From positions 52,527 through 85,560 of the forward strand of contig NZ_RAUX01000023.1 of assembly GCF_013464485.1 (NCBI RefSeq): DNA of 33,034 bases. The letters run 5' to 3'. Below, one piece after another: positions 8,200-18,663 of this stretch (the first letter of the stretch is position 1; every line of letters begins with the position of its first letter). The notes under the pieces are model-generated. The model saw nothing but the letters and a program-made list of their open reading frames with translations, did not search any database and was not told the origin of the DNA. The translations under genes and the position numbers were made by a program. The DNA is from Stenotrophomonas maltophilia. GTDB lineage: Bacteria; Pseudomonadota; Gammaproteobacteria; Xanthomonadales; Xanthomonadaceae.

Positions 8200-9845
8200 G
8201 TGCATCGGTCCAACGCCCCGCCCGCCTCCCCGCACTTGCGGGCCTTCGCAGCTGGCGGCCGCAGCTGTCCACCGAAGCACTGATCGCGCTGACCAGCCTG
8301 TTCTTCGCGGTGGCCGGAAACGGCCTGTTCTGGCACAGCGCGATGGCCAGCCATCCGGGCAGCGTGCGCTACGGGCTTTCGCTGCTGCTGTTGCTGCTGG
8401 GTGCCCACGGCGTACTGCTGGGCATCGTGGTCTGGCGCTGGAATGCCAAGGTGGTGATCAGCCTGTTGCTGCTGGTGACCGCATTCGCAGCGCACTACAT
8501 GAGCCGCTACCACATCTACCTGGATGCGGACATGCTGCGCAACGTGCTGGCGACCGACCCCAAGGAAAGCCGCGAGCTGATGACCGTGTCGCTGCTGTGG
8601 CCGGTGCTGTTGCTGGCAGTGCTGCCGATGGTGGTGCTATGGCGCGTGCAGCTGCGCCGCCGTAGCTGGGCCCGCAGCCTGCTGTGGCGCCTCGGCTTCC
8701 TGGTCGTGGCAGCGGTGACCGCCGTTGGCGGTGCGCTGATCTCGTTCCAGGACGTCTCCGCGCTGATGCGCAACCAGCGTGAAGTGCGCTACCTGGCCAC
8801 CCCGGCCAACGTGCTGCTGGGCCTGCCGCGTGCACTGCGCGGCGACAACCCCGTGCAGCGCGCGCCGAAGCTGCCGATCGGCACCGACGCCAAGGCCACG
8901 CCGCGCGCTGCGGCCAGCAAGCCTCGCCTGCTGGTGATCGTGATGGGCGAGACCGTGCGCGCGCAGAACTGGGGCCTTAACGGTGGCCGCAACACCACGC
9001 CGGAACTGGCCCAGGCGCCGGTGATCAACTTCCCTGACATGCACTCCTGCGGCACCAGCACCGAAGTGTCGCTGCCGTGCCTGTTCTCGCCGTGGGGACG
9101 CCACGGCTACGACGAAAAGAAGATCCGCGCACACCAATCGCTGCTGCACGTACTCAACCGTGCCGGCATCGCACCGCTGTGGCGTGACAACCAGTCCGGC
9201 TGCAAGGGCGTGTGCGAAGGCCTGGACTTCCAGTCGCTGTCCGACGCGACCACCCCGGGCCTGTGCGCAGACGGCCGCTGCATGGACGAGATCCTGCTGC
9301 AGGACCTGGCCACCCAGGTACGTGCAAAGCCCGGCGACCGCGTGGTGGTGCTCCACCAGCTGGGCAACCACGGCCCCGCCTATTTCGAGCGCTACCCGGC
9401 CGCCTTCGCCCGCTTCAAGCCGACCTGCGACACCCGTGACATCGGCCGCTGTTCGCGCGAAGAGATCACAAACAGCTACGACAACGCGGTGCTGTACACC
9501 GATCATTTCCTGAGCAGGACCATCGGCACCCTGCAGGGCATGCAGGACTACGACACGGCGATGATCTACCTGTCCGACCATGGCGAATCGCTGGGCGAGA
9601 AGGGACTGTTCCTGCACGGGGTGCCGTATGCGATCGCGCCGGCCGAGCAGACCCGGGTGCCGATGACGATGTGGTTCTCGCCGGGCTTCGCCAGCAGCCG
9701 CGGGCTGGACCTGCAGTGTGTGCGCAAGCGCTCGGCGGCCTATACCGACCACGACAACCTGTTCCCGTCGGTGCTGGGCCTGATGCAGGTGAAGACCTCG
9801 CTGTACGAGCGCGATCGCGACGTGTTCGCCAACTGCGAGAGTTGA
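8196..9845 (+). CDS. eptA: Lipid A phosphoethanolamine transferase (EptA/MCR family)
   Basis: 549 residues. Five N-terminal membrane helices (to about residue 190) are followed by a periplasmic alkaline-phosphatase-like catalytic domain. Metal and active-site residues fit the family: Glu252 (MGETVRAQN), nucleophile Thr287 (SCGTSTEVSLPC), His392 (HQLGNHGP), Asp461-His462 (LSDHGES) and His474 (FLHGVP). Cysteines for the usual disulfides are present. It moves phosphoethanolamine from phosphatidylethanolamine to lipid A phosphate, lowering surface charge and polymyxin binding. The start overlaps the PAP2 stop (ATGA), with AGGAGG-like CCAGGAGGC upstream, so the two are coupled. Assignment to lipid A rather than another LPS site (CptA-like) is by likeness and context. 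Confidence 0.93.
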   Translation: MSASVQRPARLPALAGLRSWRPQLSTEALIALTSLFFAVAGNGLFWHSAMASHPGSVRYGLSLLLLLLGAHGVLLGIVVWRWNAKVVISLLLLVTAFAAHYMSRYHIYLDADMLRNVLATDPKESRELMTVSLLWPVLLLAVLPMVVLWRVQLRRRSWARSLLWRLGFLVVAAVTAVGGALISFQDVSALMRNQREVRYLATPANVLLGLPRALRGDNPVQRAPKLPIGTDAKATPRAAASKPRLLVIVMGETVRAQNWGLNGGRNTTPELAQAPVINFPDMHSCGTSTEVSLPCLFSPWGRHGYDEKKIRAHQSLLHVLNRAGIAPLWRDNQSGCKGVCEGLDFQSLSDATTPGLCADGRCMDEILLQDLATQVRAKPGDRVVVLHQLGNHGPAYFERYPAAFARFKPTCDTRDIGRCSREEITNSYDNAVLYTDHFLSRTIGTLQGMQDYDTAMIYLSDHGESLGEKGLFLHGVPYAIAPAEQTRVPMTMWFSPGFASSRGLDLQCVRKRSAAYTDHDNLFPSVLGLMQVKTSLYERDRDVFANCES

Positions 9846-9855
9846 GGGTTGTTCG

Positions 9856-10040
9856 GCAGGGCTTGCAGCCCTGCACCCGCCGAGGCCACTGCACAAGCAA
9901 CGGCAACGGCAACAGCAGAAGCAGGCATTCCTTGGTTTGGCGGGGCGGTGTCGGAATGCGGGGACGCCGCAAGTACGTCCATGTAGGCTTGGCAGCCGCA
10001 TCCATGCGGCTGACACCCCGCACTCCGACACCGCCCCACC
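9856..10040 (+). repeat. Large hairpin repeat, copy B, with hexamer head
   Basis: The order is the mirror of copy A: hairpin GCAGGGCTTGCAGCCCTGC (9856-9874, 10 nt past the eptA stop), a CAACGG/CAACAG hexamer tract (9897-9917), then the large element 9939-10040. Its outer arms 9939-9963 and 10016-10040 are complementary over 25 nt with two mismatches, and the inner palindrome is CAGCCGCAT-CC-ATGCGGCTG (9993-10012). Both stems differ in sequence from copies A and C, yet both remain paired. The loop motif TACGTCCATGTAGGCT is shared with copy A (reverse strand). This fills much of the 576-base gene-free gap 9846-10421. Confidence 0.8.
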
Positions 10041-10062
10041 TCTGACAGTTTTCCGGTGTCTG

Positions 10063-10148
10063 GTAGATCCACGCCATGTGTGGACGCTCTTCGTATTCAA
10101 TTCGAGATATTCGATTTCGATGAAGATTGATCCACGCATGGCGTGGAT
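10063..10148. repeat. SMAG-like pair around an AT-rich spacer
   Basis: A GTAG-headed palindrome (GTAGATCCACGCCATGTGTGGA, here split as GTAG plus stem, 10063-10084) is followed by an unusually AT-rich spacer of 45 nt. A matching inverted unit with the stem ATCCACGC/GCGTGGAT (10130-10148) closes it. The spacer has three ATTCGA-type repeats and could carry a promoter, but no convincing hexamer pair was found. Confidence 0.6.
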
Positions 10149-10176
10149 TTCCAACAGGTCGCGGTCAATTGTCGAA

Positions 10177-10330
10177 GGCGGGGTGGGTCCGGTTGCGGGG
10201 GCGTGAGCGCCATGGATGGCGCGACCGAGCCTCCATGGACGGATTTACGGCGTCCCCCGCAACCGGGCCCCGCCCCGCCATCCCACGGATAGCACGCTGT
10301 TGCTCTTGCTTGTGCTCCGGCCTCTGCAGG
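10177..10330 (-). repeat. Large hairpin repeat, copy C
   Basis: The arms 10177-10201 and 10254-10279 pair over about 25 nt, with T-G wobbles and one extra C. The inner palindrome is GCGCCAT-GG-ATGGCGC (10207-10222). Orientation and sequence match copy A, and the GCTGTTGCT-type tail follows at 10289-10315. It lies upstream of the M2 peptidase. Between it and the start codon (10331-10421) there is only a GCCGGGCG/GCCCGGC palindrome near 10334-10355 and no recognisable promoter. Confidence 0.75.
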
Positions 10331-10421
10331 TGCCGGGCGCCGCCCGGCCGACTTCCGCCACTTGCGGTGGCAACGACGGCCCACTAGCCTTCGGCCGTCG
10401 TTCACCACCCAAGGACCGCCC

Positions 10422-12386
10422 GTGAAACACCGTCATCTCCTGCTGGCCTCGGCAGTCGCCGCCGCCACGTTGGCCCTGGTCGCCTGCAAGAAGGAACCCA
10501 CCCCAGGCACCGATGCCGCCAGCAGCAGCGCCCCGGCCGGCGAAACCGCCGACCAGTTCGTGGCCCGCATCAATGCCGAATTCAAGGCCGCCTACCCGGA
10601 GATGACCTCGGCGCAGTGGTTGTCCTCCACCTACATCAACAGCGATTCCGAACGCATCGCGGCCAAGGCCAACGAGCGCTCGCTGACCCAGCTCAACAGC
10701 TGGATCGAACAGGCCGCCAAGTTCGACGGCAAGCCGATGAGCGAGGACAGCAAGCGTGCGATCCACCTGCTGAAGCTGATGTCCTCGATGCCAGCGCCGC
10801 GCGACCCGGCCAAGCTGGCCGAGCTGACCCAGATCGCCACCCGCATGGAAGGCAGTTACGGTGCCGGAAAGTACTGCACCGATGCCAATGATCCGAACTC
10901 CTGCCGCCAGCTTGGCGAGCTGGAGCAGGTGCTGGCACGCAGCCGCGACTACGACAAGCAGCTCGATGCGTGGCAGGGCTGGCACAGCACCACCAAGAGC
11001 ATGCGTGGCGATTACCAGAAGTTCGTCGGCCTGGTGAACGAAGGCGCCAAGGGCATGGGCTTCACCGATGCCGGCCAGATGTGGCGCAGCGGCTATGACA
11101 TGCCGCCGGAGCAGATCGGCCCTGAAACCGATCGCCTGTGGGAACAGGTCAAGCCGATGTACGAACAGCTGCACTGCTACGCGCGCGGCAAGCTGGACAA
11201 GACCTACGGCAAGGACAAGGCCGAAGTGGGCAATGGTCTGATCGCGGCGCACCTGCTCGGCAACATGTGGCAGCAGGACTGGTCGAACCTGTGGGACCAG
11301 CTGGAACCGTACCCGGGTGCCGGCAGCCTGGACATTACCGCAGCGCTGGAAAAGCAGTACCAGACCAACCTGAGCGCTGCGCTGGCCAAGGCCGGCAAGG
11401 ACGCCAACGTGGCCGCCCAGTACAAGGCGCAGCGTGAGGCCGAACTGCGTACCGCCAAGCAGATGACCGAGCGCGCGCAGGACTTCTACGTGTCGCTGGG
11501 CATGCCGTCACTGCCGCAGTCCTATTGGGAAAAAACCCAGTTCATCAAGCCTGACGACCGCGACGTGGTCTGCCACGCCAGCGCCTGGGACATGAACATG
11601 GAAGGCGACGTGCGCACCAAGATGTGCATCAAGCCGAACGAAGAAAACTTCACCACCATCTACCACGAGCTGGGCCACATCTATTACGACCTGGCCTACA
11701 ACCCGCTGCCACCGCTGTTCCAGGGCGGTGCCAACGATGGCTTCCATGAAGCGATCGGCGACACCATCGTGCTGGCGATGACGCCCAAGTACCTCAGCTC
11801 GATCGGTCTGGTCGATGCGCCGACCGAGAGCCGCGAAGCGGTCATCAACAACCAGATGCGCATGGCGCTGTCGGGCGTGTCGTTCCTGCCGTTCGGGCTG
11901 ATGATCGACCGCTGGCGCTGGGGCGTGTTCGATGGCTCGATCACCGCCGACAACTACAACAAGGCGTGGTGGGACCTGAAGGCCAAGTACCAGGGCGTGG
12001 CGCCAGCCAGCACCCGTGGCGAAGAGTTCTTCGATCCGGGCGCGAAGTACCACGTGCCGGGCAACACCCCGTACACCCGCTACTTCCTGGCGCGCATCCT
12101 GCAGTTCCAGTTCTACAAGGGCCTGTGCGACGCGTCCGGCTACAAGGGCCCGCTGCATGAGTGCACCTTCTACGGCAACAAGGAAGCCGGCCAGAAGTAC
12201 TGGGCGATGCTGAGCAAGGGTGCCAGCCAGCCGTGGCAGGCCACGTTGAAGGAGCTGACCGGTACCGACACGCTCGATGCCGGCCCGATGATCGAGTACT
12301 TCACCCCGGTCAACGAGTGGCTGAAGCAGCAGAACGAAGGCCAGATGTGCGGCTGGCAGGCCAACGCGGCCCCGGTGGCAAAATGA
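10422..12386 (+). CDS. M2-family peptidyl-dipeptidase lipoprotein (ACE-like)
   Basis: 654 residues. The start is a GTG with AAGGA 7 nt upstream; the product opens with a basic lipoprotein signal and a lipobox LVAC (Cys near 22), so it is lipid-anchored. The M2 metallopeptidase signature is exact: HELGH with His415, Glu416 and His419, and the third zinc ligand Glu443 in GFHEAIGD, 24 residues later as in angiotensin-converting enzyme. Length fits one ACE domain. It should remove C-terminal dipeptides from peptides in the periplasm or at the outer membrane. It is transcribed alone and ends 4 nt before a strong terminator. The natural substrate is unknown. Confidence 0.93.
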   Translation: MKHRHLLLASAVAAATLALVACKKEPTPGTDAASSSAPAGETADQFVARINAEFKAAYPEMTSAQWLSSTYINSDSERIAAKANERSLTQLNSWIEQAAKFDGKPMSEDSKRAIHLLKLMSSMPAPRDPAKLAELTQIATRMEGSYGAGKYCTDANDPNSCRQLGELEQVLARSRDYDKQLDAWQGWHSTTKSMRGDYQKFVGLVNEGAKGMGFTDAGQMWRSGYDMPPEQIGPETDRLWEQVKPMYEQLHCYARGKLDKTYGKDKAEVGNGLIAAHLLGNMWQQDWSNLWDQLEPYPGAGSLDITAALEKQYQTNLSAALAKAGKDANVAAQYKAQREAELRTAKQMTERAQDFYVSLGMPSLPQSYWEKTQFIKPDDRDVVCHASAWDMNMEGDVRTKMCIKPNEENFTTIYHELGHIYYDLAYNPLPPLFQGGANDGFHEAIGDTIVLAMTPKYLSSIGLVDAPTESREAVINNQMRMALSGVSFLPFGLMIDRWRWGVFDGSITADNYNKAWWDLKAKYQGVAPASTRGEEFFDPGAKYHVPGNTPYTRYFLARILQFQFYKGLCDASGYKGPLHECTFYGNKEAGQKYWAMLSKGASQPWQATLKELTGTDTLDAGPMIEYFTPVNEWLKQQNEGQMCGWQANAAPVAK

Positions 12387-12390
12387 GAAA

Positions 12391-12423
12391 AGGGGCGGAT
12401 CCGCGAGGATCCGCCCCTCTTTG
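12391..12423 (+). terminator. Intrinsic terminator of the M2 peptidase gene
   Basis: The stem GGGGCGGATCC / GGATCCGCCCC (11 bp, loop GCGA) is followed by TCTTT, directly after the stop codon. Confidence 0.85.
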
Positions 12424-12427
12424 CGTT

Positions 12428-12499
12428 GTAGAGCCGAGCCATGCTCGGCTTGCCGCGCGCAGCGCGGTGAAAAAGCAGCCGAGCATGGCTCGGCTCTAC
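12428..12499. repeat. SMAG inverted pair
   Basis: GTAG-AGCCGAGC-CAT-GCTCGGCT (12428-12450) and its exact inverse (12477-12499) flank a 26-nt spacer that itself contains a GCCGCGC/GCGCGGT palindrome. It lies between the convergent ends of the peptidase gene and the small hypothetical gene at 12513, so it could protect both 3' ends. Confidence 0.85.
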
Positions 12500-12512
12500 A
12501 GTTTGGCCGCGG

Positions 12513-12905
12513 TCAGCTGTTCTTCTTCGCCGCCATCGCTGCGGCCAGTTCGGCCTTGTATTCCTCGAAAGTCTGGCCCAGTTCTTTGGCCTCGGCCTGC
12601 GCGGCATCGCGCAGTGCATCGGAGTACATCAGGCGCACCGGTGTGCCGTTGCGCTCGTGCAGCTCACCGGCCTGCATGATCAGCGCCAGCACCTGCGCAG
12701 CGCTCTCGCTGTGACCGGCGATGCGGCCATCCATGCCCAGCACCCACTCGCCGTCACGGCGCACGACACCGGCCAGCAAGGTGCGCTGCGCATCGCGCAG
12801 TTCCGCATGCGGCTCCACCGGCGAGGCCTGGGCAGCGGCCTTGTTGGCGGCCTGCTTTTCCTGGCGACGGCGCTGGTCGCGGCGGGTCTTGGAGCTGGTG
12901 GACAT
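12513..12905 (-). CDS. Conserved-looking small basic protein, unknown function
   Basis: 130 residues, no signal peptide and no membrane segment. The N-terminus is very basic and probably disordered (MSTSSKTRRDQRRRQEKQAANKAAAQ). The middle (ELRDAQRTLLAGVVRRDGEWVLGMDGRIAGHSESAAQVLALI) looks like a small alpha/beta module. The C-terminus is a helical, alanine- and glutamate-rich segment ending in lysines. Codon use and GC fit its neighbours, which supports a real gene. No ribosome-binding site stands out before the ATG at 12905. It follows the siderophore-interacting gene in the same direction by 68 bp. No family is recognised. Confidence 0.7.
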   Translation of the reverse strand: MSTSSKTRRDQRRRQEKQAANKAAAQASPVEPHAELRDAQRTLLAGVVRRDGEWVLGMDGRIAGHSESAAQVLALIMQAGELHERNGTPVRLMYSDALRDAAQAEAKELGQTFEEYKAELAAAMAAKKNS

Positions 12906-12973
12906 GGTGCGGTACCGCTGCGAAGGGGGCGCAAGGATAGCGCACCCCGCCCGCAGCGCTGCTTCACACCCTC

Positions 12974-13870
12974 TCAGTCCAGCACCTTGCCGTGCCTCCA
13001 GTAGCCCATGAAGGTGATCGCGCGGCGGTCCAGCCCGCAATCGCGCACCAGGTGGCGGCGGATCGCCATCACCGCCCCCGCCTCGCCCGCCACCCAGGCA
13101 TACAGCGGCCCGGCCACGCGGGTATCGGCCTGCTCCCAGAGGATCTGCGTATCGACGTCGATCTCCTCCAGCGCATCGCCGGCAGCCTCGCTCGAGGTCG
13201 CTGCCAACCGCGCCTGGACCGCCTGCAGCAACGGCTGTCCGTAGGCGGCCTGCCCGCGCGGCAGCCAGACCAGCTCGGCGCTGGAGGGCGCCTTCAGGTG
13301 CACCGCATCACCGGCCTGCGCCACCTCCAGCAGTGCCAGCGTGCGCGGTGGGTCGACCATGGCCGACAGTTCCTCAAGGATGCCAGCCACCGCAGGCAAC
13401 GCGGTTTCATCGGCCACCAGCAGCACCTGGCCGACACCGGCCGGTGGCTTCCACTCCCAGCCCTCGCTGCTCCCGGCACAGTCGACGTCCGGGGCCAGGA
13501 GCACCACGCGGTCGCCGGGGCGGGCGTGCGTGGCCCAGCGCGAAGCGGGGCCGGTTTCGCCATGGATGACGAAATCGACATCGACCTCGCCCTGCTCGGC
13601 GCGCAATTGGCGGATGGTGTAGGTACGCATCGGCGGGCGCTGATCGTCCGGCAGCGCCCGGTAGCGCGGATACCAGTCCTCGCCACTGGGCACCTGCGGC
13701 ACGTCCTGGCCGGGCAAGGGGAAGAACACCTTGATGCGCTGGTCCGGGCCCTCGGTCTTCATCCGTGCCACGTCGGCACCGGTGAACACCATGCGGTCCA
13801 GGGAAGGGGAAAGAACGCGGCGCTCCTTCAGCGCCACCTCGAACAGGCGGTAGGTCTGCTGCGCAGCCAT
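12974..13870 (-). CDS. Siderophore-interacting protein (ferric-siderophore reductase, SIP/ViuB type)
   Basis: 298 residues. The N-terminal FAD-binding barrel contains RTYTIR (flavin contact) and then VDFVIHGETGPASRWA, the family signature. The C-terminal NAD(P)H-binding half ends with YAWVAGEAGAVMAIRRHL and GLDRRAITFMGYWRHGKVLD, typical of YqjH/ViuB. It would release iron from imported ferric siderophores in the cytoplasm by reduction. The ATG at 13870 has GAGG 7 nt upstream. No siderophore synthesis or TonB receptor gene is nearby, and no Fur box was recognised in 13871-14011, which appears empty. Confidence 0.9.
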   Translation of the reverse strand: MAAQQTYRLFEVALKERRVLSPSLDRMVFTGADVARMKTEGPDQRIKVFFPLPGQDVPQVPSGEDWYPRYRALPDDQRPPMRTYTIRQLRAEQGEVDVDFVIHGETGPASRWATHARPGDRVVLLAPDVDCAGSSEGWEWKPPAGVGQVLLVADETALPAVAGILEELSAMVDPPRTLALLEVAQAGDAVHLKAPSSAELVWLPRGQAAYGQPLLQAVQARLAATSSEAAGDALEEIDVDTQILWEQADTRVAGPLYAWVAGEAGAVMAIRRHLVRDCGLDRRAITFMGYWRHGKVLD

Positions 13871-14011
13871 GGGGGAACCTCATGCAACGACATCGGATCG
13901 GCTGGCTGTCGTGCATCCACGCACCGGCTGGCTGGAGTCCCCAGCCTAGTCCGGCCATTCCTCGCCGCAAGCGTTGCGGGCATCGCGGCCCGCCCTACCC
14001 CTGCGCGCTGC

Positions 14012-15238
14012 TCAATGGCCCGTGCAGGCCGCCTGCGCCGCACGCTCGCGCTGGTATTCCCAGTACCAGAACACGAAGCCGACGCCGAAGAACGCGGCCT
14101 GGCCCAGGGCCAGATGCAACGGACTGGCGCTCAGCAGCGGCGACACCACGCCGGCCACCACGGTGCTGATCATCAGCTGCACGAAGGCCTGCAGCGACGA
14201 GGCCAGGCCGCGCTGGTGCGGGTACATGTCCAGCACCGCCAGTGCCAGGATCGGGAAGATCAGCGACATGCCCATGCCGCCCAGGAAGATCGGCAGCACC
14301 GCCCACGGCAGCACGAACTGCGGCGACAGCGCCACGTAGCCGACATTCAGCAGCGCCGACAAAGCGCACAGGCTGAAGCCAATGGCGACCTGGCGGGTGG
14401 GTGTGGTGTGGCCGGCCATGCGCCCGGACAGGAACGAGCCGGTGGTCATGCCGCCGATGGTGGGGATGAACAGCCAGGCAAATCCGCCCTCCCCTAGGTG
14501 CAGGTGCTGCATCACGAACACCGGCGCCGAGGAGATGTACAGGAAGATGCCACCGAAGCCGATGCTGCCGGCCAGCGCGAGGCGCAGGAAGCGCGGGTTG
14601 AAGCCGATGCGCACGTAATCACGCATCAATGCGCGTGGTGACAACGGTACCCGCGCTTCGACCGGATGAGTCTCCGGCAGGTAGCGTGCGGTAGCCGCCA
14701 GCAGCACCAGCGCGAACACCACCAGGAACCAGAAGATCAGTGGCCAGCCAGCGCCGCTGAGCAGGATCCAGCCGCCGATGATCGGTGCGATGGCCGGTGC
14801 GATGCCGAACAGCATCGAGACCTGGCTCATCAGCCGCTGCGCGTCGTGGCCGTGGTAGAGATCGCGGATCACGGCGCGGCCGACGATCATGCCGACACCC
14901 GCCGACAGGCCCTGCAGCGCACGGAACGCCAGCAGCGTAGTCAGGTCGGTGGACAGCGCACAGCCGACCGAGGCGCCGACGAACACCACCAGGCCGCCCA
15001 GGATCACCCGCTTGCGGCCCCAGGCATCGGACAACGGGCCGTGCGCCAGGCTCATCAGGCCGTAGAACAGCAGGTACACGCTGATGGTCTGCTGCACCGC
15101 CACCTCGTCCACCGTCAGGCGCTGGGCCAGCTGAGGGAACGCCGGGAAAATGGTGTCGATCGAGAACGGGCCAAACATGGCCAGGCCGGCAAGCAGCAGG
15201 GCCATGCGGCGGGTGGAGGGAGCAACAGCGGCGGTCAT
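14012..15238 (-). CDS. Bcr/CflA family multidrug efflux MFS transporter
   Basis: 408 residues, twelve membrane helices. Family marks are the first helix with FGPFSIDTIFPAFPQLA, the loop GPLSDAWGRKRVILGGL between helices 2 and 3 (MFS motif A), and RALQGLSAGVGMIVGRAVIRDLY (helix 4 region). It is a proton-drug antiporter of the inner membrane; its drug range cannot be read from sequence. In-frame ATGs lie at 15271, 15262 and 15238. The last was chosen because it leaves about ten residues before helix 1, as in E. coli Bcr, and has GGAC upstream. Divergent from gcvP, with the riboswitch leader between them. Confidence 0.9.
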   Translation of the reverse strand: MTAAVAPSTRRMALLLAGLAMFGPFSIDTIFPAFPQLAQRLTVDEVAVQQTISVYLLFYGLMSLAHGPLSDAWGRKRVILGGLVVFVGASVGCALSTDLTTLLAFRALQGLSAGVGMIVGRAVIRDLYHGHDAQRLMSQVSMLFGIAPAIAPIIGGWILLSGAGWPLIFWFLVVFALVLLAATARYLPETHPVEARVPLSPRALMRDYVRIGFNPRFLRLALAGSIGFGGIFLYISSAPVFVMQHLHLGEGGFAWLFIPTIGGMTTGSFLSGRMAGHTTPTRQVAIGFSLCALSALLNVGYVALSPQFVLPWAVLPIFLGGMGMSLIFPILALAVLDMYPHQRGLASSLQAFVQLMISTVVAGVVSPLLSASPLHLALGQAAFFGVGFVFWYWEYQRERAAQAACTGH

Positions 15239-15451
15239 CGGGCAAGCGTCCGGCAGGGCCATGCGTGACATGCACGGCGGGCGCCGGTCCCCCTGAAGCA
15301 GGGACGGCGCCAGATAAATTCGGGTATCTGCTCATCATAGGTGCGGATTGTTCCCTGCGCCATGCAGCACTGCACAAAACGCACGTCCGGGCCATCGGCC
15401 ATTCAGGTGCGGCGACCTGGCTCCGGAACGGCCGCCGCGCGCTCAAAGGGC

Positions 15452-15457
15452 TATAAT
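15452..15457 (+). promoter_or_regulatory. -10 promoter element of gcvP (TATAAT)
   Basis: A perfect TATAAT lies 14 nt before the start of the first glycine aptamer, so the transcript would begin near 15464 and include the whole riboswitch. The -35 region (about 15429-15434, CGGCCG) does not match consensus, which suggests an activator or a weak -35. Confidence 0.65.
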
Positions 15458-15470
15458 CGGCGGGCAACAC

Positions 15471-15633
15471 GGTGGGAGAAGCGGAACACCGCTGCCGAAG
15501 GCGCAACGCCCGTAATCGCTCAGGCCCGATACCACCCGTAACACAACTCTGGAGAGACCGGTTCGATCCGGCGCCGAAGGGGCACGAAGCTGCGGTCCGC
15601 CGCGCTTTTAAACTCTCAGGCAAAAGGACAGAG
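15471..15633 (+). ncRNA. Tandem glycine riboswitch
   Basis: Aptamer 1 (15471-15537) is closed by GGTGGG/CCACCC and holds GCTGCCGAAGGCGCAA and CGCTCAGGC. Aptamer 2 (15547-15633) is closed by CTCTG/CAGAG and holds GGAGAGA, CGCCGAAGGGGCA and ACTCTCAGGCAAAAGGACAG. These are the conserved glycine-aptamer core sequences in the usual two-aptamer order. The class normally turns expression on when glycine is bound. Downstream, GGGGCGCCCC (15633-15642) and CCGCC-GACC-GGCGG (15648-15661) may form the expression platform. The gcvP gene follows 70 nt later. Confidence 0.95.
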
Positions 15634-15703
15634 GGGCGCCCCGCAGACCGCCGACCGGCGGCTTGTGCCCGTGCGTGTGCCCTTTCCTGACGGATCCTTC
15701 GCC

Positions 15704-18571
<2,868 letters not shown>

Positions 18572-18589
18572 TTCCTCGCTGCATCGGTA

Positions 18590-18623
18590 AAGAGAACGGC
18601 CCGCGCAAGCGGGCCGTTCTCTT
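18590..18623. terminator. Bidirectional terminator between gcvP and VOC gene
   Basis: AAGAGAACGGCCCGC and GCGGGCCGTTCTCTT form a perfect 15-bp stem with loop GCAA. The U-tract is short in both directions (CTCTT, CTCTTTA), but position between convergent genes supports termination for both. Confidence 0.75.
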
Positions 18624-18629
18624 AAAAGA

Positions 18630-18649
18630 GTGTGGACCAAGGTCCACAC
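18630..18649. repeat. Single SMAG-like palindrome
   Basis: GTGTGGACC-AA-GGTCCACAC stem-loop lies just after the gcvP terminator, before the stop of the convergent VOC gene at 18664. It has no clear GTAG head. Confidence 0.5.
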
Positions 18650-18663
18650 CCACCATGATCCGG

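Noticed and set aside
10127-10387. Open frame of 86 codons over repeat copy C
   Set aside because: Repeat-derived peptide with no ribosome-binding site; it lies in the gap before the M2 peptidase.
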